Assembly (NCBI RefSeq): GCF_900167375.1 | Contig: NZ_FUWY01000007.1 | Span: 62,001-126,000, forward strand | Reading direction: 5' to 3' | Origin: Anaerorhabdus furcosa | Lineage (GTDB): Bacteria; Bacillota_I; Bacilli_A; Erysipelotrichales; Erysipelotrichaceae | DNA: 64,000 nucleotides | Part shown: positions 8,254 through 16,107 of the stretch, piece after piece | Numbering within the stretch: position 1 is the first letter of the stretch | How the letters are laid out: every line of letters begins with the position of its first letter | Made by a program: the position numbers and the translations under genes | The notes under the pieces: model-generated | The model's input: only the letters and a program-made list of their open reading frames with translations | What the model was told of the DNA's origin: nothing | The model's database searches: none

Positions 8254-8901
8254 ATGAATAGAATGAAAAATTTCACAGCTGGATTCCTTCGTGAAAATCC
8301 AGTATTCGGATTGTATCTTGGTTTATGTTCAGTACTTGCAATTTCTACAACATTAAACAATGCTATTGGTATGGGTGTTGCAGTTATCGCAGTATTGGTT
8401 ATGTCAAATGTGATTATTTCAGCTTTACGTAAAATCATTCCAGATGAAATTCGTATTCCAGTGTATATCGTAATTATTGCAACACTTGTTACAATCGTTG
8501 AAATGCTTATTCATGCATATGCTCCAAGTTTATATTCAGCATTAGGTGCATTCATTAACTTGATTGTAGTTAACTGTATTATCTTAGGACGTGCAGAAGC
8601 ATTCGCTAATAAAAATGGTATATTTGATTCAGCTTTAGATGGATTAGGCATGGGACTTGGTTATACTGCAAGTTTGACTTGTATTGCATTAATTCGTCAA
8701 TTACTTGGTACAGGAGCTCTTAGCTTCTCAAATCCATTTACAAATGAAATCATATTTAACATTCAAATTATTCCAGTTGGATATGAAATCCCATTGTTTA
8801 CTACAGCTACAGGAGCATTCATTACCTTTGCTTTATTAGCTGCAGCATTATCTGCTTATAACAACAAAAAAGCAGAAAAAGCTAAAAAGGAGGCTAAATA
8901 A
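8254..8901 (+). CDS. rnfE: Rnf subunit E, integral membrane
   Basis: 215 residues, six hydrophobic segments. It shows the RnfE start FLRENPVFGLYLGLCSVLA, a conserved Cys in NCIILGRAEAFA, and FDSALDGLGMGLGYT. RnfE and RnfA form the antiporter-like core that holds a membrane-buried Fe-S centre and takes part in ion translocation. The ATG at 8254 follows GGGGG by 8 nt; a start 30 nt upstream overlaps the end of rnfG and lacks a site. Confidence 0.96.
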   Translation: MNRMKNFTAGFLRENPVFGLYLGLCSVLAISTTLNNAIGMGVAVIAVLVMSNVIISALRKIIPDEIRIPVYIVIIATLVTIVEMLIHAYAPSLYSALGAFINLIVVNCIILGRAEAFANKNGIFDSALDGLGMGLGYTASLTCIALIRQLLGTGALSFSNPFTNEIIFNIQIIPVGYEIPLFTTATGAFITFALLAAALSAYNNKKAEKAKKEAK

Positions 8902-8903
8902 TT

Positions 8904-9479
8904 ATGGCTGAAATGTTCTCAATGTTTTTAGCTGCTGTGCTTATTAATAACATCGTATTATCAAAATTCTTAGGTATGTGTCCTTTCTTAGGTGTTTCTA
9001 AGAAGTTAAGTTCTGCAATTGGTATGGGTGCAGCGGTTATCTTTGTTATTTTCGGAGCATCAATCTTCACTTATGGTATTTACTATTTAGTACTTGAACC
9101 AAATGGCTTAGACTATATGAAATTAATTGTATTCATCTTAGTTATTGCAGCATTTGTTCAATTTACAGAAATGGTTATTAAAAAATACTCACCAAGCTTA
9201 TATAAAGCTCTAGGTATTTATCTACCATTAATCACAACAAACTGTGCAGTATTATTCGTTGCACTAGACAACATCACTTCTAAATTCACATTTACAGAAA
9301 TGTTAGTAAATTCAATTGCTGTTCCAGCAGGATTCATGTTAGTGTTGGTCATCTTCTCAACTATTCGCGAGCGTTTAGATACAGCAGATGTTCCAAATTC
9401 ATTTAAAGGAAACCCAATTGCATTAATTGTTGCTGCTGTTATGGCATTAGCATTCAGTGCATTTGCAGGTCTAGTATAG
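8904..9479 (+). CDS. rnfA: Rnf subunit A, integral membrane
   Basis: 191 residues, six membrane spans. Typical RnfA features are NNIVLSKFLGMCPFLGVSKK with its conserved Cys, and LPLITTNCAVLFVALDN with the second Cys that shares the buried Fe-S centre with RnfE. AAGGAGG upstream. The stop codon is directly followed by the ATG of the small cysteine protein. Confidence 0.97.
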   Translation: MAEMFSMFLAAVLINNIVLSKFLGMCPFLGVSKKLSSAIGMGAAVIFVIFGASIFTYGIYYLVLEPNGLDYMKLIVFILVIAAFVQFTEMVIKKYSPSLYKALGIYLPLITTNCAVLFVALDNITSKFTFTEMLVNSIAVPAGFMLVLVIFSTIRERLDTADVPNSFKGNPIALIVAAVMALAFSAFAGLV

Positions 9480-9668
9480 ATGTTAGTTGCACTTCTTGTC
9501 TTTGTTGCATTAGCAGCAGGCTACGGAGTACTCTACTATATGAATCACAAAACACCAGTCCCTGAGGGCTGTGAGAATTTAAAAGCAGAGTGTGAAGGAT
9601 GTAAAGTCACATCATGTGAAATGCATCCTGTTCACGATACAAGTAAAGGAGAAAACGAAAATGATTGA
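9480..9668 (+). CDS. Small membrane protein with a four-cysteine cluster, inside the rnf operon
   Basis: 62 residues. A single N-terminal membrane helix (about 2-21) is followed by a short tail holding C31, C38, C41 and C46 (C-x6-C-x2-C-x4-C) and an acidic end. Its ATG abuts the rnfA stop and its own stop overlaps the start of rnfB by 8 nt, so it is translated with them. I do not recognise a characterised family; it loosely resembles FeoB-associated cysteine-rich membrane proteins. Its place directly before a truncated RnfB invites the idea that it supplies a metal or Fe-S site to the complex. Real gene by context; function is open. Confidence 0.8.
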   Translation: MLVALLVFVALAAGYGVLYYMNHKTPVPEGCENLKAECEGCKVTSCEMHPVHDTSKGENEND

Positions 9669-9927
9669 AGCAATCATAATGATGTTAGTTGTTGGAGCAG
9701 TCTTAGGTGCTGCACTCGGTGTTGCAAATAAAGTTTTCTATGTAGCAACCGATACACGTGTTGAAGATGTAACTGCAATGCTTCCAGGTTATAACTGCGG
9801 AGGTTGTGGATACCCTGGGTGTTCTGGTCTTGCTCAAGCTTTAGTAGATGGTGAAGCAGATGTTGTAGATTGCAAACCTTCTAAACAAGAAGCTAGAGAT
9901 CAAATCAAAGAATATCTTGCAAAATAA
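9661..9927 (+). CDS. rnfB: Rnf subunit B, short form lacking the ferredoxin domains
   Basis: 88 residues against roughly 170-330 in other Rnf complexes. An N-terminal hydrophobic helix is followed by the first Fe-S motif, NCGGCGYPGCSG, with the later Cys of VVDC. The protein then stops at KEYLAK, and a terminator follows six bases later, so nothing hints at a recent frameshift. The usual C-terminal 2[4Fe-4S] ferredoxin-like domain, thought to accept electrons from ferredoxin, is absent. The ATG at 9661 follows GGAG; the start overlaps the small cysteine protein. Confidence 0.9.
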   Translation: MIEAIIMMLVVGAVLGAALGVANKVFYVATDTRVEDVTAMLPGYNCGGCGYPGCSGLAQALVDGEADVVDCKPSKQEARDQIKEYLAK

Positions 9928-9932
9928 ATATG

Positions 9933-9965
9933 AAAGAAGAGCCAATAAAGCTCTTCTTTTTTTTA
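9933..9965 (+). terminator. Terminator of the rnf operon
   Basis: A 10-bp perfect stem (9933-9942 with 9950-9959), a 7-nt loop, then a T run. Confidence 0.92.
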
Positions 9966-10008
9966 GGCAAAATACAAAATTTGCATATTAATAAGTAGGA
10001 GGTAATGC

Positions 10009-10704
10009 ATGAAAAGAATACTTTTATCTTTAATATGTTTAATTTTGATCTGTATAAGTTTATATTTTGGCGTGGATTATTTATCAACAAAAAAGATAGA
10101 TTTAATTGAAGTAATTGTAGCAAGCAGAGATATTGGACCTCGGGAAATTATCGAGGTAAATGATATAAAGACAATCTTTATTCCAAGAGATTATGTACTA
10201 GAAAACGCAATAAATAAACCAGAAGAAATCATTGGGAAAATAACTTCACTTCAAGGGTTGATTCCAAAGGATTCACTATTTTATAAAACGCAATTGGATT
10301 CAATAAATAAAATTCCAGATGCAGCAGTACCATTACTTCAAAGGAATGAAGTTGCTTTTCATATTACAAATGATTCAGGTGGACTTGATTTATCTACTTT
10401 TATCATAGGACAGACCGTGGATATATATGGAACAATAAATCAAAGAAATGAAACACCTATATTTGATTTACTGTTATCATCAGTACGAGTTGTATCCATT
10501 AAGGATCGCAAAGGAATAGAAATTGGAAAAGAAAGTACAGGATCTCCATACTCAATAACACTAGCGATTAATCAAGACCACATTAGTATTTTATCAATGA
10601 TTCGTAAAACAGGTACTTTAGAACTATATGCTACAAGTAAAAGCTATAGTGGTAAGGAATCAAAACTAAATGAAGATTCAAAAATATTAGAATTTATAAA
10701 ATAG
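10009..10704 (+). CDS. SAF-domain membrane-anchored protein (CpaB/FlgA-like)
   Basis: 231 residues. One N-terminal membrane helix (about 4-24) precedes a SAF domain, seen as VIVASRDIGPREIIEVNDIKT and later GLIPKDSLFYKTQL. The C-terminal half has RcpC/CpaB-like features (GQTVDIYGTI, VRVVSIKDRKG). CpaB proteins help assemble Flp/Tad pili, but no other tad gene is nearby, so a pilus role is not shown. AGGAGG ribosome binding site; it appears to be a single-gene unit after the rnf terminator. Confidence 0.75.
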   Translation: MKRILLSLICLILICISLYFGVDYLSTKKIDLIEVIVASRDIGPREIIEVNDIKTIFIPRDYVLENAINKPEEIIGKITSLQGLIPKDSLFYKTQLDSINKIPDAAVPLLQRNEVAFHITNDSGGLDLSTFIIGQTVDIYGTINQRNETPIFDLLLSSVRVVSIKDRKGIEIGKESTGSPYSITLAINQDHISILSMIRKTGTLELYATSKSYSGKESKLNEDSKILEFIK

Positions 10705-10769
10705 TCAACATTGCTAGATATCCCCTTTAAAAAGAAGTATACTATTTTTAAGTTGTAGGAGGATAAGGA

Positions 10770-12026
10770 ATGTTTAATCAAAGGAAAACGAGTACATTAT
10801 TAAAAGAAATGTCATTTGAAAGATTCGGTGGAACTGCTGAAGAACTTAAAGCGGCTAAACTAATTCAAGATGCTTTAAGTAAACTAAAGTTAAAAACAAA
10901 ATTAGAATCTTTTCCAGTTCAAATGGGAAAAATTAAGAAAGCAAAACTAGAAGTCATTGAACCAGTTAAAATGGAAATTGAGTGTACAGCTTATATGTGC
11001 TGTGCAAATACTCCAGCAAAGGGAATTGAAGCAGAGTTTTACTACTATGAACAAGTCAATGATGTCAATTGTAAGCAAGCTAAAAATAAGATTTGCTTAG
11101 TGAATGGCTACGTAAATAAGAAGTTGTATAAAGAATTTGTTAAAGCAGGAGCACTTGCACTTATTTCTTTTAATGGAAATATTGATTTTCCAGATGCATA
11201 TGATTTAGATTGTAGAGAAATGAGACCAACATTATCAGAAATCAAAGCGTTACCAGCAGTCAACATTCTTGTAAAAGATGCAATGAAACTTATTGAAATG
11301 AATGTGACTAAAGTGAAAATGACAACGATTCAAGACATCACAACTGCAAAATCGCACAATGTCATTTGTGATATTAAGGGTAGTGATAGTAATGATGTAA
11401 TTGTATTAACAGCTCATTATGATTCAGTAAGATTTTCTAAAGGTGCATATGATAACGCAACAGGTTCTGTTTGTCTTTATGCATTAGCGGATTACTTCAG
11501 TAAGAATCAACCTAAACATAATCTAAGATTTATTTGGTGTGGCTCTGAGGAAAGAGGACTACTTGGATCAAAAGCTTATGTAGAAAAACACAAGAAAGAA
11601 TTAGATGATATTAAACTATGTATTAATATTGATATGATTGGTTCTACTCTTGGAAAAAGAATTGCAGTATGTACTGCCGATATGAGTTTGGTGCATTGCA
11701 TTGATTATCTTGGTAAAGTTGTAGGTTTTCCTATCAGTGCTTCTCAAGATGTTTATTCTAGTGATTCAACACCATTTGCGGATGTTGATATTCCAGCACT
11801 ATCCTTTGCACGTATTACACCAAGTGGTGCAGGCGATATTCATCATCGCTATGATGTATTGGAACATTTATCAGATAAATACCTATTTGAAGATATTAAT
11901 TTCATTCTTGAGTTTACAAAACGTATGGCAACTGCTTATATTATCCCAGTGCCACGTAGCATTCCTCAAAATATGAAGGATGCAATTGATGCGTACTTTG
12001 CTAGAGAAAAAGAGGTAAAGAAATAA
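10770..12026 (+). CDS. M28-family zinc aminopeptidase
   Basis: 418 residues, no signal peptide, so cytoplasmic. A PA-like insert spans roughly 70-190. The di-zinc peptidase domain then shows H216 and D218 (TAHYDS), D228 (YDNATG), the catalytic Glu pair E260-E261 (SEERGLLGS), D288 (NIDMIG) and a final His in IHHRYD. All metal ligands are present. The stop overlaps the next start by one base (TAATG), so the two form an operon. Substrate unknown. Confidence 0.92.
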   Translation: MFNQRKTSTLLKEMSFERFGGTAEELKAAKLIQDALSKLKLKTKLESFPVQMGKIKKAKLEVIEPVKMEIECTAYMCCANTPAKGIEAEFYYYEQVNDVNCKQAKNKICLVNGYVNKKLYKEFVKAGALALISFNGNIDFPDAYDLDCREMRPTLSEIKALPAVNILVKDAMKLIEMNVTKVKMTTIQDITTAKSHNVICDIKGSDSNDVIVLTAHYDSVRFSKGAYDNATGSVCLYALADYFSKNQPKHNLRFIWCGSEERGLLGSKAYVEKHKKELDDIKLCINIDMIGSTLGKRIAVCTADMSLVHCIDYLGKVVGFPISASQDVYSSDSTPFADVDIPALSFARITPSGAGDIHHRYDVLEHLSDKYLFEDINFILEFTKRMATAYIIPVPRSIPQNMKDAIDAYFAREKEVKK

Positions 12027-12517
12027 TGTTTAGAGAACTTCGAAGAAATAAACAAATTCTATCACATGGTGAATGTATAGAAATACTACAAAATGCAACT
12101 TCTGGTGTACTTGCAGTATTGGGCGATGATGATTATCCATATGCTGTCCCATTAAGTTTTGCTTATGATGAAGATAGAATAATATTCCATTGCGCGAAAG
12201 CTGGGCATAAATTAGATGCAATACTGAAGCATGAGAAAGTATCATTTTGTGTTATTGACAAAGATGATGTTGTTCCCCATGAATTCACGACTTACTTTAG
12301 AAGTGTAGTCTTGTTTGGCAAAGCACAACTTATTGAAAAAGAAGATGCAAAAAGAAAAGCAACAGAAATTCTATGTAAGAAATATCAACCTACGGGTGAG
12401 GGGATTGAAGAAGAAATAAATAAATCAATTGATCACATGCAAGTAGTTCAAATAAATATTGAACACATGAGTGGTAAGGAAGCAAAAGAACTTGTAATGC
12501 GAAGAGGAACTGAATAA
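12026..12517 (+). CDS. Pyridoxamine 5'-phosphate oxidase-fold flavoprotein (NimA-like)
   Basis: 163 residues. The split-barrel FMN-binding fold of the NimA/PNPOx-like group is recognisable from RRNKQILSHGECIEIL, GVLAVLGDDDYPYAVPLSF and the FHCAKAGHKLDAI segment. Members reduce varied substrates or bind flavin/haem; nitroimidazole reduction has been claimed for some Nim proteins, but resistance cannot be inferred here. Second gene of a unit with the M28 peptidase. Confidence 0.88.
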   Translation: MFRELRRNKQILSHGECIEILQNATSGVLAVLGDDDYPYAVPLSFAYDEDRIIFHCAKAGHKLDAILKHEKVSFCVIDKDDVVPHEFTTYFRSVVLFGKAQLIEKEDAKRKATEILCKKYQPTGEGIEEEINKSIDHMQVVQINIEHMSGKEAKELVMRRGTE

Positions 12518-12528
12518 GTTCCTTTTTC
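12503..12528 (+). terminator. Terminator after the NimA-like gene
   Basis: A 7-bp stem (12504-12510 with 12516-12522) is followed by TTTTT; it straddles the stop codon. Confidence 0.85.
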
Positions 12529-12553
12529 TATGAAAGAGCGTCAAAAAATAGAA

Positions 12554-12582
12554 TTGAGTGAATTATGATAAAATAATACTAT
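12554..12582 (+). promoter_or_regulatory. Promoter of the cation/proton antiporter
   Basis: TTGAGT, a 17-nt spacer, then TACTAT, about 45 nt before the start codon. Confidence 0.6.
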
Positions 12583-12624
12583 ATTATTTTTATCTGTTCA
12601 TGAAAAGTAAGGGAGGGATTTTTA

Positions 12625-14229
12625 TTGATTAAAGAATTATTAGTTGTTGGTATCATTATCATTATTTGTGTACTTAGTAATAAGTTATCCAATAAAATAG
12701 GTATGCCGGTATTGTTTGCATTTATTGTTTTAGGAATGTTATTTGGAACTGATGGTATAGGGAAAATTCATTTTGATAATTATGTTATTGCCGAACAAGT
12801 TTGTTCTATTGCTTTAATTTTTATTATGTTTTATGGTGGATTTGGTACAAAATGGAGTGAAGCAAAACCAGTTGCAATAAAAGGAATTGTTTTATCATCA
12901 GTAGGTACATTACTTACTGCATTCATAGTAGGTTTATTTTGTTATTTTATATTAAAAATTGATTTGTTGGAGAGCTTCTTAATAGGATCTGTAATTAGTT
13001 CTACAGATGCTGCATCAGTATTTTCGATTCTTCGATCAAAACATTTAAATTTAAAAGATAATACCGCATCGCTTTTAGAGATAGAAAGTGGAAGTAATGA
13101 CCCATTTTCATATATGTTGACCATCATCGTTTTATCACTCATGAATGGACAAGGATCATCACAAGATACATTTGTATTAATTGCAACGCAAATAATTTTT
13201 GGAATTTTATTCGGTGTTATCATTGCAGTTTTAGCTAAACAATTTCTTAAATTTGTTAAAATTACTTCTTCAGGATTTACTGCGATTTTTATGGTAGGTA
13301 TTGCAATTGTTGCGTATGCATTGCCCTCACTTTTTAATGGTAATGGTTATCTAAGCGTTTATATTGCAGGAATTATTTTAGGTAATAGTAAATTACTAAA
13401 TATGAAAGAATTAGTACATTTCTTTGATGGAGTAACAGGATTAATGCAAATGGTTTTGTTCTTCTTACTTGGGCTTTTATCATTTCCATCATCTTTACCA
13501 GGAGTTGCTTTTGTAGCGTTGTGTATTGCAATATTTTTAACATTTGTTGCAAGACCAATAGCTGTATTTTTAATTCTTTCATTCTTTAGGAGTAGTTTAA
13601 ATCAAAAACTCCTAGTTTCTTGGGCGGGGATGCGAGGTGCTGCATCAATTGTTTTTGCAATTATGGCAGTAATTAATCCTGCTTCAACTAATAATGATAT
13701 TTTCCATGTTGTTTTCTTTATTGTTTTATTTTCTATTTTATTTCAAGGTACATTCATTCCGTTAGTAGCAAAGAAATTATCCATGATTGATGAACATGTG
13801 GATGTTATGAAAACATTTACGGATTACATTGAAGAAATACCTGTTCAATTCATACAATTTAGAATACCTAGTTTGCATAATTGGCTTGGAAAAACGATAA
13901 GTGAAATTGAATTACCACCTCGAACCATAATTACTTTAGTTAAAAGGAATGGTGAGAAATTAATTCCAAAAGGTGAAACAATTATTCAGGAGAATGATTT
14001 ATTAGTCCTTGGTGGTATAGCGATGAATGAAAACAATGAAGTTCAGCTGTTTGAAAAGAATATAAGTGAAAATAGTTCATGGGCTAATAAAAAAATTAGT
14101 GAAATTGATTTAAAGAAAGATTTTATTGTTTTGATAAAAAGGACAGATCAAGTCTTGATTCCAACAGGAGAAACACTATTAAAACAAGGGGACACCGTTG
14201 TTTTAACAAATAAAGAGAATCTTAAGTAA
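12625..14229 (+). CDS. CPA1-type K+ or Na+/H+ antiporter with two RCK-C domains
   Basis: 534 residues. About 12 membrane spans cover residues 1-385 with the CPA1 features STDAASVFSILRS, IESGSNDPFSYM and a conserved SWAGMRGAASIVFA. Two RCK_C (TrkA-C) domains follow at roughly 405-465 and 470-534, the layout of NhaP2/CvrA-like potassium/proton antiporters. The frame opens with TTG, placed 7 nt after AGGGAGGGA; no ATG nearby fits better. It has its own promoter and stands alone. Confidence 0.9.
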   Translation: MIKELLVVGIIIIICVLSNKLSNKIGMPVLFAFIVLGMLFGTDGIGKIHFDNYVIAEQVCSIALIFIMFYGGFGTKWSEAKPVAIKGIVLSSVGTLLTAFIVGLFCYFILKIDLLESFLIGSVISSTDAASVFSILRSKHLNLKDNTASLLEIESGSNDPFSYMLTIIVLSLMNGQGSSQDTFVLIATQIIFGILFGVIIAVLAKQFLKFVKITSSGFTAIFMVGIAIVAYALPSLFNGNGYLSVYIAGIILGNSKLLNMKELVHFFDGVTGLMQMVLFFLLGLLSFPSSLPGVAFVALCIAIFLTFVARPIAVFLILSFFRSSLNQKLLVSWAGMRGAASIVFAIMAVINPASTNNDIFHVVFFIVLFSILFQGTFIPLVAKKLSMIDEHVDVMKTFTDYIEEIPVQFIQFRIPSLHNWLGKTISEIELPPRTIITLVKRNGEKLIPKGETIIQENDLLVLGGIAMNENNEVQLFEKNISENSSWANKKISEIDLKKDFIVLIKRTDQVLIPTGETLLKQGDTVVLTNKENLK

Positions 14230-14292
14230 GTTTTATCTTCTCATTTTTAATTTTGAGTTTATAATAAAGAAAACAATGGGGAGATTAAGAAA

Positions 14293-15048
14293 ATGGGTAC
14301 GATAGAATTAAAAAAATGGTCAAAGAAGTATAAGAAAGATTTGATGAAGATTTGTAATCAAGCAAATAGAGAATATCTAGCAAACCGTTTACCCTATCCC
14401 TACAAGGAAAGCGATGCAGATTGGTGGCTAGATATGATAAGTAAGTTAGAAGGAAAAGAAGGTATATTCCGTGCGATTTTCTTTGATAACCAATGTGTTG
14501 GAAATATTACGATTGAAAAAAAGAGTGATGTATTTTCGAAAGATGCAGAAATTGGTTATCTTCTAATTGATGAAGTAAAGGGAAAAGGTATCATGAGTCA
14601 AGCAGTGAAGACAATATGTGAAATTGCATTTGATGAACTAGATATTACAAGAATAAGTGGCTCTGTATTTAAACCAAATATCGGTTCCATCAAAGTATTG
14701 AAAAAGAATGGATTTGTTGTTGAGGGTACAATGAAAGAAGCAGTATATAAAAATAATAATTTCTATGATCTAGTCATACTAGGTTTGAGAAAAGATAAAA
14801 AAATTGAAATCACAGTTTCAAAAAAAGAACTAGCAAAGAAACTTCACACAACCAAACTAGGTGAACAACGATGCAAAGCGAATCTAGAAATATCAGATGA
14901 AGATGTGATTGAATATTGTAAGAAAGTAATTTTGGATAAAAAGAGTAAAGTTATGCAAGAAGGCAAGAATTATTATGTACAATTGTATGATGTTAAACTT
15001 GCAATTAATGCAAAGAGTTTTACATTAATTACTGCACATAGAAAATAG
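14293..15048 (+). CDS. GNAT acetyltransferase fused to a DUF3781 domain
   Basis: 251 residues in two parts. Residues 1-170 are a RimJ/RimL-type GNAT domain (IGYLLIDEVKGKGIMSQAVK contains the acetyl-CoA loop, SGSVFKPNIGSIKVLKKNGF the second signature). Residues about 175-251 (KELAKKLHTTKLGEQR, then a C-terminal AINAKSFTLITAHRK) match DUF3781 as I recall it, a small domain of unknown function normally found alone. Start at 14293 follows GGGGAG. Acceptor substrate unknown. Confidence 0.82.
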   Translation: MGTIELKKWSKKYKKDLMKICNQANREYLANRLPYPYKESDADWWLDMISKLEGKEGIFRAIFFDNQCVGNITIEKKSDVFSKDAEIGYLLIDEVKGKGIMSQAVKTICEIAFDELDITRISGSVFKPNIGSIKVLKKNGFVVEGTMKEAVYKNNNFYDLVILGLRKDKKIEITVSKKELAKKLHTTKLGEQRCKANLEISDEDVIEYCKKVILDKKSKVMQEGKNYYVQLYDVKLAINAKSFTLITAHRK

Positions 15049-15057
15049 GTAGAGGAC

Positions 15058-15498
15058 ATGCAAGCTAAGGAATTATGGCAAAGGTTTAAAATAGAAAAAA
15101 ACATTGAAACTGATGTATATGAAGCATGGGCATTTGGTGCTAGTCCAGATAAGCTTTTGGATTTAGTGCTTCAAGGAAAGAAAATTGCAACAGCTTCTGC
15201 TTATCGTTTATATGAATTAGAAAAAGAGCCATCTCCAGTAGTAGGTGGATATAGCGTTCTTTTGGATTCTAGGGGTGATGCTAAATGTATTATTGAAACA
15301 ACGGTGTTAAATCAAGTTCCTTTTAATGAAGTAAGTGCAGAGTTCGCTGCAAAAGAAGGTGAAGGTGACTTATCACTACAATATTGGAGGGAAGTTCATC
15401 AAGAATTCTTTACAGATTGCCTACAAGAAATTGGAGAAGTCTTTACTGAAGATATGATTGTTGTATGTGAAGAATTCAGACTTGTTTATCAAATATAA
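15058..15498 (+). CDS. ASCH-domain protein
   Basis: 146 residues, the YhfF-like ASCH group. It shows W-F-G near AWAFGASPDKL, the GKKIATASAYRLYE motif, VVGGYSVLLDSRGDAKCIIETT and EGEGDLSLQYWREVHQEFF. ASCH domains are beta-barrels related to PUA and are thought to bind RNA or nucleotides; some act as amidohydrolases on N4-acetylcytidine. Gap of 9 nt to the GNAT gene, GTAGAGG as ribosome binding site, so probably co-transcribed. Confidence 0.85.
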   Translation: MQAKELWQRFKIEKNIETDVYEAWAFGASPDKLLDLVLQGKKIATASAYRLYELEKEPSPVVGGYSVLLDSRGDAKCIIETTVLNQVPFNEVSAEFAAKEGEGDLSLQYWREVHQEFFTDCLQEIGEVFTEDMIVVCEEFRLVYQI

Positions 15499-15515
15499 CT
15501 TAGGAGAAATCGAAT

Positions 15516-15945
15516 ATGTTTTGCGAGTATGAAATTAATGTACTATGTTGCAAAACAGTTAATGAATGCTCAAAAATCATTTGTTCTTGAGAATAACTTT
15601 GAAAATGTTTCTATACAAGATTTACTCTCTTTGATTAAAGAGACATCTTATAGCGTAATTCACATTCGTGTAATGGGAGATTATCATATAATCTATGAAC
15701 GATTTATCAATCGTGACCAAAGTGAAGAGCGTCATTTGGGGCATTTTTTGAACTCGAAATATCCATGTGTGGATATGCATGAGTATAAAAAGCTAACATT
15801 TGAAGAGTTTGTTGAATCAATTCAATTAAGAGGAATGGATAGCTTTGAAATTACTGAACATAAGATTTTAATTGATAACACAGATTTTTCAAAAGTTAAT
15901 CTTGATGGTATCATGCAAGAGATAAATTCTATGATAGAAAATTAA
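15516..15945 (+). pseudogene. Remnant of a P-loop (AAA/kinase-like) protein, N-terminus lost
   Basis: The open frame from 15529 gives 138 residues that look like the middle and C-terminal parts of a small P-loop ATPase/kinase (LMYYVAKQLMNAQKSFVLENNF, then VIHIRVMGDYHIIYERFINRD). The Walker A loop that should come about 40 residues earlier is missing. The only good ribosome binding site (AGGAG at 15502-15506) serves an ATG at 15516 in another frame, which reads 24 codons and stops; a +1 shift would join the two. I infer a truncated, decayed gene. A recoded or re-purposed short protein is possible. Confidence 0.6.
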
Positions 15946-15967
15946 GTCAGTTGGACTAAAGTTACAA

Positions 15968-15996
15968 TTGACTTTTATTATGCAAAATAATAAAAT
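15968..15996 (+). promoter_or_regulatory. Promoter of the flavodoxin-fold lipoprotein gene
   Basis: TTGACT, 17-nt spacer, TAAAAT: the best consensus match in this part of the window. It predicts a leader of about 105 nt before the start at 16108. Confidence 0.7.
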
Positions 15997-16014
15997 AGTC
16001 CTAGTTTGTTTAAA

Positions 16015-16096
16015 CTCCATCGAGCTTATGCTTTTGCTCGTAAAACTCGAAAGTAGAGCTTATGCTTTTTGCTCATAAAACTCGAAGCACATGGAG
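16015..16096 (+). promoter_or_regulatory. Structured, repeat-containing 5' leader that can sequester the ribosome binding site
   Basis: CTCCAT at 16015-16020 is complementary to ATGGAG at 16091-16096, which contains the ribosome binding site of the lipoprotein gene. The pairing can continue as CGAG/CTCG. The enclosed part is a tandem repeat of about 30 nt (16022-16051 and 16056-16086) in which each copy has a GAGC...GCTC mini-hairpin. This could be a cis-acting control RNA. I recognise no known riboswitch class. Confidence 0.5.
16022..16086 (+). repeat. Tandem direct repeat, two units of 30-31 bp
   Basis: Units 16022-16051 and 16056-16086 differ only by one inserted T and one G/A change. They lie in the leader of the lipoprotein gene. 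Confidence 0.85.
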
Positions 16097-16107
16097 GGAA
16101 TAAGATA

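Noticed and set aside
9925-9965. Frameshift as the cause of the short RnfB
   Set aside because: A terminator follows six bases after the stop and no ferredoxin-like CxxCxxC coding sequence is seen in any frame downstream.
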